From Methanocorpusculum sp. (GTDB taxonomy: Archaea > Halobacteriota > Methanomicrobia > Methanomicrobiales > Methanocorpusculaceae), in contig DALTVZ010000024.1 in assembly GCA_029987315.1 (NCBI GenBank), positions 1-8,299 of the forward strand: a stretch of DNA of 8,299 nucleotides, given 5' to 3'. The position numbers were made by a program, and so were the translations under genes. Shown one piece after another: positions 1 to 5,990 of this stretch. Under the pieces are notes generated by a model. It was not told the origin of the DNA. It did not search any database and saw nothing but the letters and a program-made list of their open reading frames with translations. Position 1 is the first letter of the stretch. Each line of letters starts with the position of its first letter.

Positions 1-729
1 AGCGATCTGGGATATCAGAACGTGATCGAAGATCAGATCCGAAAAGCCCACGCGGCCGGATGGGTGATCCAATGGTATGACCATCATAAATGGACCGAAG
101 CTGAAAAGAAAAAAATCGCGCCGTTTGTTGAGGTACTTATCGTTGATACAACAAAGTGTGCAACAGGCGTCGTAGCCTTGGCTATTGCGAAAGACAACAA
201 AAGTGCACGCGAGGTCGCGAGTGTGGTGTGTGATTATGATCTGTGGAAACACCAGGATCCAAGATCAGCAAAACTCGGCATCGTCACCTCAAAACATGAG
301 AACCTCAAACTCGTTAGAGACAAGCTCACACAGGGAATCATCATCGATGATGAGATATCCCGCATCTTCGAAAAGATTGAACACGACAAAAATAAGTGCA
401 TGAAAAAGAGCATAAAGGCGGCGAAAATCTTCCGGGGAAAATACACCATTGCAGTTATGCCGGCCTACGGTTACCCAAGCGAAACCTCTGCTGAGGCACG
501 CAAACAACTTGGGACCGATATGGAACTCCTTGTCTTTGACAATGGAAAGTTCTCCCTGCGCAGTGTCCCAGAAATCAGCCACCTCATTGCAAAACAGTTT
601 GGCGGAGGCGGCCACCCAAATGCATCTGGAGGTAGTTTCAACTATGCGTGGAAGGAGAAGTGGATGTTGAAACTTTTCAGGAAAGTTTCTAAGACAGACC
701 TCTTTATCGCCGCTGCTGAGAACATCTGA
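1..729 (+). CDS. DHH/DHHA1-family phosphoesterase, 5' end missing
   Basis: This is the C-terminal 242 codons of a DHH-superfamily phosphoesterase, the family of RecJ nucleases and oligoribonuclease (NrnA)-type enzymes that use metal ions to cut phosphodiester bonds. The frame is open to base 1 and already reads SDLGYQN there, which resembles the second conserved Asp motif, so the gene begins outside the window and the GTG at 22 is not its start. The signature DHH is at 79-87 (YDHHKW). A further Asp motif, CDYDLWKHQ, follows near 226-252. The C-terminal DHHA1 nucleic-acid-binding domain is marked by the glycine-rich FGGGGHPNASGG at about 598-633. The first motif (DxDG type) is not visible because of the truncation. 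The exact substrate cannot be told from this part; an archaeal RecJ-like or nanoRNase-like enzyme is likely. The family call is firm, the specific role is not. Confidence 0.9.
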   Translation, partial: SDLGYQNVIEDQIRKAHAAGWVIQWYDHHKWTEAEKKKIAPFVEVLIVDTTKCATGVVALAIAKDNKSAREVASVVCDYDLWKHQDPRSAKLGIVTSKHENLKLVRDKLTQGIIIDDEISRIFEKIEHDKNKCMKKSIKAAKIFRGKYTIAVMPAYGYPSETSAEARKQLGTDMELLVFDNGKFSLRSVPEISHLIAKQFGGGGHPNASGGSFNYAWKEKWMLKLFRKVSKTDLFIAAAENI

Positions 730-737
730 CCACACAC

Positions 738-766
738 TTTTTTTATCACACGCACAATAGTAGGTT
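738..766 (+). promoter_or_regulatory. T run and TATA-like box ahead of the ferredoxin-nitroreductase gene
   Basis: A run of seven T (738-744) continues into TTTTTATC, centred near 743, about 25 bp before the ATG at 767. That spacing suits an archaeal TATA box with transcription starting at or just before the start codon. The same T run lies 9 bp after the stop of the DHH gene and could also end its transcript. No good Shine-Dalgarno sequence precedes the ATG; GTAGGTT is weak. Inferred from sequence only. Confidence 0.45.
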
Positions 767-1564
767 ATGAGCAACCTTGCTGATAGCATCAAAATAAATT
801 ATGGGATATGCACGACATGCGGAGCGTGTGTGAACGTCTGTCCAAACAACATCATACAGCGTGATATAGAGGCCTCACCTGTCGTCCACCCCGGTCCGGA
901 GTGCATATCGTGCGGACACTGCATATCAGTCTGCCCAACCGGCGCCATGAGCCTGGAAACTGAACCAGAAGAGGCAGGAGTCGCAGACCCGATCGTTCTT
1001 GCACGCCATCTCAAAACGCGTCGGTCGATACGTAACTGGAAAGATGCCCCGGTCACAAATGAAGAGTGCGAAGAACTTATCAAAATAACGGCCCATGCAC
1101 CGTCCGGATGCAATATTCACCCAGTCAAATGGGTCGTTATAAACGATCCAGAAAAGGTAAAGAAATTCGTCGCCGCCTCTGCCGAACTCCTGAGACATGT
1201 CCCGCAGGATAATCGTATGTATAGTCTGGCAGCAGGACTGTTGAAAAAACTGGATGCAGGTAATGACGTTGTCTGCAGAAACGCGCCGGCACTTCTTATC
1301 GCGGTAACAGATCCAAAAGAAAACTTAGGCCTTGTGGACAGTATCATTTCTCTTACTTATGCAGACATCTATGCCCCTTCGGTCGGACTTGGTACCTGCT
1401 GGGCTGGATTTGTCATGATCCTTCTTGGCGCATTCCCCCAGCTGCAAAAGGTCCTTGGGATTCCTGACGGATACAAAGCACAGTTTGCTCTCCTCGCAGG
1501 TCATCCAAGATATACATTCAAAACTATTCCGCCAAGGGATATGCCAGAGATCTTCTGGACATAA
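767..1564 (+). CDS. Ferredoxin-nitroreductase fusion flavoprotein
   Basis: A 265-residue protein joins an N-terminal two-cluster [4Fe-4S] ferredoxin domain to a nitroreductase-type FMN domain. The cluster motifs are CTTCGACVNVCP (residues 15-26) and CISCGHCISVCP (46-57), both with ordinary CX2CX2CX3CP spacing. The flavin domain starts near residue 78. It shows the RRSIR phosphate-binding segment (85-89), APSGCNIHPVKW (111-122), the dimer-interface region around SVGLGTCWAG and the usual HPRY...PPRD ending. Such fusions are common in methanogens and strict anaerobes and are thought to pass electrons between ferredoxin clusters and FMN. The physiological substrate is generally unknown, and nothing here shows that it reduces nitro compounds. 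The gene appears to be a single unit: it has its own TATA-like box and runs head-on into the geranylgeranyl reductase gene with only 8 bp between the stops. The cytoplasm is the expected location, as no signal or membrane segment is seen. Confidence 0.92.
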   Translation: MSNLADSIKINYGICTTCGACVNVCPNNIIQRDIEASPVVHPGPECISCGHCISVCPTGAMSLETEPEEAGVADPIVLARHLKTRRSIRNWKDAPVTNEECEELIKITAHAPSGCNIHPVKWVVINDPEKVKKFVAASAELLRHVPQDNRMYSLAAGLLKKLDAGNDVVCRNAPALLIAVTDPKENLGLVDSIISLTYADIYAPSVGLGTCWAGFVMILLGAFPQLQKVLGIPDGYKAQFALLAGHPRYTFKTIPPRDMPEIFWT

Positions 1565-1572
1565 AAAAAATA
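1563..1572 (-). terminator. T-run terminator for the ferredoxin-geranylgeranyl reductase operon
   Basis: Read on the minus strand, a run of eight T (plus-strand A8 at 1563-1570) lies immediately after the TAA of the reductase gene. Archaeal RNA polymerase stops at such U-rich tracts without needing a hairpin. It sits in the 8-bp gap between two convergent genes, so it overlaps the 3' end of the nitroreductase gene. Confidence 0.5.
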
Positions 1573-2766
1573 TTATAGGGTAAGAAGTAAGCGGGGCAAC
1601 TCACGGGCAAGCCACGGATTTGCCTTGAATATCGCAATAACAAGAGATTTTACCGTGATCTCATCGAGAGATAAATCACTCATCGAATGCACGATGGAGT
1701 TGAACTTTGCATCATCCATTTTGATGAAAGCCTCTTTTACCGCATAGTTTCTCGCAAGTGCATGGCCAAGCTTCCCTTCACGCCAGGTCTCATCATATAC
1801 CATCAGCGCCTTCTTGGAGGTATCACCTTTTTTCAATGCTGCGGCAGCAACATCTGCAGCAAGTTTTCCGGTGTACATGGCATTATAAATTCCCCCTCCC
1901 GTAATAGGATCAGAAAGACGTGCGGCATCTCCGACGATTATTAAATTATCAGCGACTGTGCAATCCAATGGCTTACACCCAGAAACACCGCCAACGATCA
2001 ATTCAGTGATTTTGCCATTCGGGAACTCCCGGGCAATGAATCGGTCGAGATAATCCTTGGCACGGTGACCCTCGCCAGATTTCGTACCGGCAATACCGAT
2101 GCCAATGTTTGCACACCGGTGACCCTTCGGGAAAATCCATATGTAACCCCAGGGAGCATCGGTATAAGAGAAGTAAAACATATTCGCTCTCTCATCAATA
2201 TCGATATCATTCACGACATACTGGGCACATGTCTCCAGCTCTGAAAGGGGAACAGTTGTGTTGATACCAGCCCATTTGGAAAACTTCGACTCAACGCCAT
2301 CCGCCGCAATAACAATTTTTGCTCGGACCTCGTAGGTTTTTCCATGCTGGTGGATCACAGCCCCAGAAACTTTGCCGTCGATCATGATCGGGGCGGAGGC
2401 ACGTGCATGGACCTGGATCTCGGCTCCCGCCTCGGCTGCCCGCCAAACCAGTTCACGATCGAATACTTTTCTGTCGAGAACATACCCTACTTTACCTCCA
2501 GAATGAGTCTCGCCAATAGTGAACTTCGTCCCGTCAGGTCCAACGAGAACAGCTTTGTCAAGGTCGGCAGAAACCCACTTCGGGTCAGGATCAATGAACT
2601 CGGTCAAGGCTTCCTTGCCGATCCCTTCTGCACAGCGAACAGGCACCCCAATTGCTGGGCGTTTTTCGATGAGGAGAACAGACAAGCCATGTTCAGCGGC
2701 AGTCTTTGCAGCTAGAGCCCCGCCAGGGCCTCCACCAACAACCAAAACATCGTATGCTTCCTTCAT
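1573..2766 (-). CDS. Geranylgeranyl reductase family protein (digeranylgeranylglycerophospholipid reductase)
   Basis: A 397-residue FAD enzyme expected to saturate the double bonds of geranylgeranyl chains in archaeal ether lipids. It starts with the Rossmann dinucleotide motif [12 protein letters not shown] (residues 9-20), with a conserved acidic end at IEKR (33-36). The family's PVRCAEGIG segment follows (42-50), then [12 protein letters not shown] (204-215), typical of the YxWxFP substrate-pocket motif. The second FAD-binding motif is [14 protein letters not shown] (279-292). Its length is usual for the family. The ATG overlaps the TGA of the ferredoxin gene (4 bp, ATGA), with GAGGTG eight bases ahead as ribosome-binding site, so the two are probably translationally coupled. 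In Methanosarcina acetivorans a neighbouring ferredoxin was reported to be needed for full reduction by the homologous enzyme, which supports the same role here. Other members of this family reduce free prenyl diphosphates, so the exact substrate is an inference. Confidence 0.9.
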   Translation of the reverse strand: MKEAYDVLVVGGGPGGALAAKTAAEHGLSVLLIEKRPAIGVPVRCAEGIGKEALTEFIDPDPKWVSADLDKAVLVGPDGTKFTIGETHSGGKVGYVLDRKVFDRELVWRAAEAGAEIQVHARASAPIMIDGKVSGAVIHQHGKTYEVRAKIVIAADGVESKFSKWAGINTTVPLSELETCAQYVVNDIDIDERANMFYFSYTDAPWGYIWIFPKGHRCANIGIGIAGTKSGEGHRAKDYLDRFIAREFPNGKITELIVGGVSGCKPLDCTVADNLIIVGDAARLSDPITGGGIYNAMYTGKLAADVAAAALKKGDTSKKALMVYDETWREGKLGHALARNYAVKEAFIKMDDAKFNSIVHSMSDLSLDEITVKSLVIAIFKANPWLARELPRLLLTL

Positions 2767-2945
2767 TTTTCCTGCACCTCAATGGCACCAAGCGGGCAAA
2801 CGATATAACATATCTTACATTTGCTTTTACAGAGGGTCTCATCAACAGTCAGATATGCGTCAATGAGTTCGAGAGCCCCCCTCGGACAAACGGAAACACA
2901 CGCTCCACAGTATCCGCAAACATCTCGTCGAATATGAATCATCAT
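2763..2945 (-). CDS. Small dicluster ferredoxin, likely electron donor to geranylgeranyl reductase
   Basis: A 60-residue protein with little beyond two iron-sulfur cluster motifs. The first is standard, [12 protein letters not shown] (residues 10-21). The second is [13 protein letters not shown] (39-51), giving Cys39, 43, 46 and 50 with CX3C where ferredoxins usually have CX2C. I checked this against the reverse complement and it is not a reading error on my side. The gene is first in a two-gene operon and its stop overlaps the start of the reductase gene, so a dedicated electron carrier is the natural reading. Two ATG codons stand in a row (2945 and 2942) and either could be used; no Shine-Dalgarno is seen. 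A TATA-like box about 27 bp ahead fits a leaderless message. The protein should be cytoplasmic. Confidence 0.9.
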   Translation of the reverse strand: MMIHIRRDVCGYCGACVSVCPRGALELIDAYLTVDETLCKSKCKICYIVCPLGAIEVQEK

Positions 2946-2964
2946 CTTAATAATTTGTTTCAGT

Positions 2965-2980
2965 CGCTTAATAGTTTACT
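2965..2980 (-). promoter_or_regulatory. Candidate TATA box of the ferredoxin-geranylgeranyl reductase operon
   Basis: On the minus strand the sequence AAACTATTAAG is centred about 26 bp before the ferredoxin ATG at 2945. The distance suits a transcript that begins at or near the start codon. It lies back to back with the promoter of the small membrane protein gene, in a 75-bp shared intergenic region. The match to a TATA consensus is only moderate. Confidence 0.35.
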
Positions 2981-2982
2981 CT

Positions 2983-2998
2983 GCGGGAACCTTATATC
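2983..2998 (+). promoter_or_regulatory. TATA box with purine-rich BRE-like stretch for the 36-residue ORF
   Basis: CTTATATC at 2991-2998 is preceded by GCGGGAAC, which resembles the purine-rich TFB recognition element. The box is centred 26 bp before the ATG at 3021. This implies a leaderless transcript and is one of the better promoter matches in the window. It supports the short ORF downstream as a real gene. Confidence 0.5.
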
Positions 2999-3020
2999 AT
3001 CTAAAAAACAACATGGTTGT

Positions 3021-3131
3021 ATGGATGCAGATGAAAATAAAAAACCAAGCCTGATGTATATTGTCCTGATGCTTGTTGCGATTGGCTGCGTGGTTTACGG
3101 CATTTATGGATGGATTACAGGTCTGTGGTAA
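3021..3131 (+). CDS. 36-residue single-span membrane protein, unknown function
   Basis: A short ORF begins at ATG 3021 and encodes a charged N-terminus (MDADENKKPS), then one hydrophobic segment of about 20 residues (roughly 11-30, LMYIVLMLVAIGCVVYGIYG), and ends WITGLW. It looks like a small membrane protein with its acidic, Lys-bearing head in the cytoplasm; topology is an inference. No signal cleavage site or known motif is seen, and I do not recognise a family. Support for a real gene comes from the well-placed TATA box 26 bp upstream, a T7 tract after the stop, and its neat fit between convergent and divergent neighbours. The same frame is open further upstream, but that part runs through the ferredoxin gene on the other strand and is rejected. 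It shares a promoter region with the lipid-reductase operon, so a membrane-linked role is conceivable but unproven. Confidence 0.6.
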   Translation: MDADENKKPSLMYIVLMLVAIGCVVYGIYGWITGLW

Positions 3132-3135
3132 AAAA
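3130..3135 (-). terminator. T-run terminator for the DUF169 gene
   Basis: On the minus strand six T (A6 on plus, 3130-3135) follow the DUF169 stop by four bases, suited to archaeal U-tract termination. It overlaps the last codon of the small membrane protein gene on the other strand. Confidence 0.35.
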
Positions 3136-3139
3136 GAGA

Positions 3140-3149
3140 TTATTTTTTT
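3140..3149 (+). terminator. T-run terminator for the 36-residue ORF
   Basis: TTATTTTTTT, ending in seven T (3143-3149), begins nine bases after the stop of the small membrane protein gene. It lies within the last codons of the convergent DUF169 gene. It has the expected form of an archaeal U-tract terminator. Confidence 0.45.
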
Positions 3150-3829
3150 GATCCTGGTGCGGCGGTAACCGGCAGAAGAGCGGCGGCAAGTTCCTCCAGC
3201 CGCTCGGCCGGCAGACCTGCGACCATCTCATCGTCCGCAATGCCGGAGAACTTTCTGGAACCATCACAGCCAAGAGAGAAGTTCGGCTCTCCGTTCAGTA
3301 TAACATAAGCCGTTGCATCCGAACATATGGACTGGATACCAGAAAATTCAGGATAGATCCTTCCACCAAGTCTGAAAAGCGTGGACTGGGCAAGCTTCAA
3401 CATTGAGAACGGTTTGGCAAAGATGATTACAACGTCGGGAACGAAGTTCGCTTTTTCTAAGGGAGCATAAACGACGGCGTAGGTTTCATGGGGGAGAGCG
3501 GGAACGTTGTAAACCGTTCTTTTGCTTGCGCCAAGCGAGCTGTATTTTCCCAATTTTAAGTAATGTTCTCCTGACTTCATGGACGGACCAATTTCACGCA
3601 GACCAAGAACCCATGCCCCCCCACCGCACTGCTGCTTGGAGTCTGTAGCGTAGAAGACCTTTCCTTCCCGTGCAAGCGAAACCATCCGACAGTGGCGAAC
3701 AGTTTCTTCGATCTCCTGGATACCTTCCGGGATTTTATCCGGTGATGAGACCAATTTTATGGCGACTGGGGAACCGGTGAGATGGAGAGCCTCCTTAAGG
3801 GTCGCTGAAATTTGTGCATAATCTGTCAT
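3140..3829 (-). CDS. DUF169 family protein
   Basis: A 229-residue protein of the DUF169 family, widespread in methanogens and other anaerobes and without an established biochemical role. Recognisable stretches are SPVAIKL (residues 20-26), RHCRMVSLAREG near 45-56, QQCGGGAWVLGL (66-77), QSICSDATAY (166-175) and FSLGCDGSRKF (184-194). It has four cysteines, at 47, 68, 169 and 188, all inside these conserved stretches. That suggests a metal or cofactor site, though this is an inference. No signal peptide or membrane span is seen. The start at 3829 is supported by a strong TATA box 26 bp upstream, implying a leaderless message, and no Shine-Dalgarno is present. The last residues (APGSKK) are low in complexity. 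It is 35 bp downstream of NAD kinase on the same strand but appears to have its own promoter. The family call is confident; the function is unknown. Confidence 0.88.
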   Translation of the reverse strand: MTDYAQISATLKEALHLTGSPVAIKLVSSPDKIPEGIQEIEETVRHCRMVSLAREGKVFYATDSKQQCGGGAWVLGLREIGPSMKSGEHYLKLGKYSSLGASKRTVYNVPALPHETYAVVYAPLEKANFVPDVVIIFAKPFSMLKLAQSTLFRLGGRIYPEFSGIQSICSDATAYVILNGEPNFSLGCDGSRKFSGIADDEMVAGLPAERLEELAAALLPVTAAPGSKK

Positions 3830-3849
3830 GAGGTAAAATAGGTCATTCG

Positions 3850-3865
3850 ATTATTTAAAAACACT
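3850..3865 (-). promoter_or_regulatory. TATA box of the DUF169 gene, overlapping a T run after NAD kinase
   Basis: The minus strand reads GTTTTTAAATAATCG, containing TTTAAATA, a near-ideal archaeal TATA box centred about 26 bp before the ATG at 3829. The adjoining T5 lies just past the NAD kinase stop and may also act as its terminator. One short tract thus seems to end one transcript and begin the next. Confidence 0.55.
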
Positions 3866-4680
3866 TATAGAAGGCGGAGTTTCTGCTCCACCTTATCAAA
3901 AAATCCTCTGCCAACATCAACAAAGAGGGCAGGTTCCAAAGATTTACGAATGATCAATGTAGCATTTTCCCCGATTTCATACTGATCCTGACCATCGATC
4001 ACAAGAAGTGCAGGCTTGACTGAAATCAATCGGATCTCCACCTCACTCTTCGAGTTGATAAGATATGGCCGTGAAGACAGCATGTAGGGTGCAAGAGGGA
4101 CCAAAAGCATGGCTTCTATCGTCGAGTCAACAATAGGACCACCGGCGCTCATCGCATAAGCGGTCGAACCAGTAGGTGTTCCGACTATCAGCCCATCAGC
4201 ACGGAACTCATCGATCTGTTTTCCATTGACGAAAATCACGAACTTTAGTATCTTTGCAGGGCGGGAGGTAACAATGACCGCCTCATTCAAAGCTGATCCA
4301 ACAGAGGTCCCATTATATTCGATAGATATCCGCATTCTGGGATCAAGCGGGAGCGGCAGAGAGAGGGAGGTCAAGATCTCCTCTGCTTTTTCTCGCTCAA
4401 TGTCCGTCAGGAACCCAACCTGACCCTGATTGATCCCAACAACAGGAACCTGCTTCTCCAGCATTCTGATGGTACGAAGTACACTACCATCTCCGCCGAG
4501 TATTATTATCAGATCCGCCGAAAAATCCTTTGAAAGCGAAACAGGTGAGTAACCCAGTTCAGCTGCAATCGATTGTTCATACACGACATCGTGTCCCAGA
4601 TCACGAAGCATCCACCCAATCGACTGAGCAAGTTCGATAGGCCCTTTAATATCGATCCGAGATACTATACAAATTCTCAT
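3865..4680 (-). CDS. nadK: NAD kinase (ATP- or polyphosphate-dependent NAD kinase)
   Basis: A 271-residue NAD kinase, which phosphorylates NAD to NADP. Motifs are ILGGDGS (residues 60-66, the catalytic GGDG), GINQGQVGFLTDI (82-94), ALNEAVI (130-136, the NE/D motif) and DGLIVGTPTGSTAYAMSAGG (162-181), followed by VIDGQD (227-232). The length is usual. I place the start at ATG 4680 and not at the upstream in-frame ATG 4752. Codons before 4680 lie inside the previous gene and give a non-homologous stretch, while MRICIVSRIDI is a typical beginning. GAGGT lies four bases ahead as ribosome-binding site. The ATG overlaps the TGA of the phosphatase gene (ATGA), so the two are probably translated together. 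The order phosphatase-kinase matches the fused Methanocaldococcus jannaschii enzyme MJ0917, described as NADP phosphatase/NAD kinase. Confidence 0.93.
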   Translation of the reverse strand: MRICIVSRIDIKGPIELAQSIGWMLRDLGHDVVYEQSIAAELGYSPVSLSKDFSADLIIILGGDGSVLRTIRMLEKQVPVVGINQGQVGFLTDIEREKAEEILTSLSLPLPLDPRMRISIEYNGTSVGSALNEAVIVTSRPAKILKFVIFVNGKQIDEFRADGLIVGTPTGSTAYAMSAGGPIVDSTIEAMLLVPLAPYMLSSRPYLINSKSEVEIRLISVKPALLVIDGQDQYEIGENATLIIRKSLEPALFVDVGRGFFDKVEQKLRLL

Positions 4681-5471
4681 TTCAACCTCACAATATCTGA
4701 AATTTTTTTGTGGAGAGCAGGGTTTGCGGCAAGAAGAGGGCGACCTGAACATACATCATTTGGGAAGCAAACTGGAGATCCATCAGGTAAAGTAACTATT
4801 CCCCCTGCCTCCTCGCATATGAGCATTCCAGCAGCCGCGTCGGTGATCCTAAGGGTATTTCGAAGATCGAGGAACCCTTCGAGTCTTCCACAGGCAACAT
4901 AACACAGTTCGATCGCAGAAGCCCCGAATTTTCTCCCCCTGCGGGTACGTAATCCCTTTTCCAGCAGAGATATCAGATCAGGAACACGAGCATAGATACT
5001 TACAGCCGAAGTATTCATCTCGGTTTTTTTCGAAACACGTATCGGTTTTCCGTTGAGAAACGCACCCTTACCTCGGACCGCTGTGAATGTTTCACCATTC
5101 GCAAGATTCCGGACATATCCGGCAACCATTCTTTCGCCGTCTGAGAGTCCAATGGAGAGGGCATAAAATGGGATCCCGACGCTTGCATTGAAGGAGCCGT
5201 CAACCGGATCTAGGTAGGCAATACCTGACTCCCCACCAATATCCATAACCAGTCCGGCCTCTTCTGAGAGAAGAGTTCTGCATACTTTTCGTAATCTAAA
5301 TACAGCAAGTATAATGTCCTCAGCTATTTTATCGAGGCGTTCGGTCGGGGTATTATCCGCACCCATACAGAGCTCTTCGGCACCATACTCGGTACCTATG
5401 AGAGGGGCCAAAGCTTCCTCAACCATAGGAGCGACCTTATCACATACAGATAGAAACTCGGCTGGATCCAT
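4677..5471 (-). CDS. Inositol monophosphatase/FBPase-family phosphatase, possibly NADP phosphatase
   Basis: A 264-residue metal-dependent phosphatase of the IMPase superfamily. In order it shows GADNTPTERLDKIAE (residues 37-51), the metal-binding SEEAG (69-73), DPVDGSFNAS (88-97, with the two ligand Asp residues 88 and 91), and ITDAAAGMLICEEAGG (209-224), where Asp211 takes the place of the usual WDxAAG aspartate (Trp replaced by Thr). Archaeal members often act on inositol-1-phosphate and fructose-1,6-bisphosphate. The direct coupling to NAD kinase points also to 2'-phosphate removal from NADP, as in MJ0917. The choice among these substrates cannot be made from sequence. It is the first gene of the operon. 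The ATG at 5471 has no clear Shine-Dalgarno, and the promoter in the 102-bp divergent region toward aIF5A is not obvious. Confidence 0.9.
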   Translation of the reverse strand: MDPAEFLSVCDKVAPMVEEALAPLIGTEYGAEELCMGADNTPTERLDKIAEDIILAVFRLRKVCRTLLSEEAGLVMDIGGESGIAYLDPVDGSFNASVGIPFYALSIGLSDGERMVAGYVRNLANGETFTAVRGKGAFLNGKPIRVSKKTEMNTSAVSIYARVPDLISLLEKGLRTRRGRKFGASAIELCYVACGRLEGFLDLRNTLRITDAAAGMLICEEAGGIVTLPDGSPVCFPNDVCSGRPLLAANPALHKKISDIVRLK

Positions 5472-5573
5472 AATCGATAGTTCTATTGGCGGGATATCCT
5501 CATGAATTCTTGCCTGGACATTAATGCCGTAACACTCATAAGCAATTACCCCCCATACTTAGAGAGATATACT

Positions 5574-5957
5574 ATGAAGGAACAGACTGAAGTTGGAAAA
5601 CTTAAAGAAGGCCGTTACGTCGTTGTTGAGGACGAGCCATGCAAGATTCAGAGCATCTCCATCTCCAAACCAGGAAAACATGGGGCAGCAAAGGCAAGAT
5701 TAGACGTAGTTGGACTTTTTGACGGGGCGAAACGCTCTGTTGTTTCCCCAACCTCATCAACGGTCTATGCACCGATCGTTGAGAGAAAATCCGGACAGAT
5801 CCTGACGATCGCAGGAAATGTTGTCACATTCATGGATATGAAAGACTTCAATAATTTTGAACTCACTGTAGAAGACGAGAAGATTCTCGAAACTTTCCAC
5901 CCAGCACAGGAAGTTCCCTACATCGAATCAATGGGCAAGCGTAAGCTTGACCTCTAA
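5574..5957 (+). CDS. eif5A: Translation initiation/elongation factor aIF5A (hypusine-containing)
   Basis: A 127-residue archaeal IF5A, which binds the ribosome and eases peptide-bond formation at difficult sequences such as proline runs. The hypusine loop is plain: SISKPGKHGAAKARLDV (residues 29-45), with Lys35 in GKHG as the residue modified to deoxyhypusine/hypusine. The remainder matches the two beta-rich domains of the family, including KRSVVSPTSS and the C-terminal OB-fold-like part. I take ATG 5574; an in-frame ATG at 5502 would add 24 residues with no family match. The purine stretch AGAGAG lies about 8 bases ahead as a weak ribosome-binding site. A possible TATA element (TCATAAGC, about 5536-5543) would give a short leader. 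Agmatinase follows after 20 bp on the same strand, linking the factor to polyamine supply for its own modification. Confidence 0.96.
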   Translation: MKEQTEVGKLKEGRYVVVEDEPCKIQSISISKPGKHGAAKARLDVVGLFDGAKRSVVSPTSSTVYAPIVERKSGQILTIAGNVVTFMDMKDFNNFELTVEDEKILETFHPAQEVPYIESMGKRKLDL

Positions 5958-5990
5958 GACTGCACAATAACCCATCTATGCAGTCTTTTT
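5956..5990 (+). promoter_or_regulatory. Hairpin plus T run across the agmatinase start codon
   Basis: AAGACTGCA at 5956-5964 and its exact reverse complement TGCAGTCTT at 5979-5987 form a 9-bp perfect stem with a 14-base loop, running on into TTTTT (5986-5990). The left arm starts within the aIF5A stop codon. The right arm takes in the last two bases of the agmatinase ATG (5978-5980). The form is that of a stem-loop terminator or attenuator lying between the two genes, and if folded in mRNA it would mask the agmatinase start. The stem is seen directly; a regulatory role is inference. Confidence 0.5.

Noticed and set aside
22..24. GTG as the start of the DHH gene
   Set aside because: The frame is open to base 1 and the codons before it encode a conserved DLGY segment, so the gene is cut by the window edge.
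289..792. A 167-codon open frame on the minus strand
   Set aside because: It is antisense to the DHH phosphoesterase, which has strong motifs, and its translation has no family features.
2344..2715. A 123-codon open frame on the plus strand
   Set aside because: It is antisense to the FAD-binding N-terminal half of geranylgeranyl reductase and looks like a shadow of it.
2706..3020. Upstream extension of the 36-residue ORF in the same frame
   Set aside because: It runs antisense through the ferredoxin gene, whose cysteine motifs are clear, and gives no recognisable protein; the TATA box and the hydrophobic segment support ATG 3021.
4681..4752. A 24-codon N-terminal extension of NAD kinase
   Set aside because: It overlaps the C-terminal coding part of the phosphatase, lacks family likeness, and the ATGA junction with GAGGT supports ATG 4680.
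5502..5573. A 24-codon N-terminal extension of aIF5A
   Set aside because: Archaeal aIF5A begins at MKEQ-type starts with about 127-135 residues; the added residues match nothing and would occupy the divergent promoter region.
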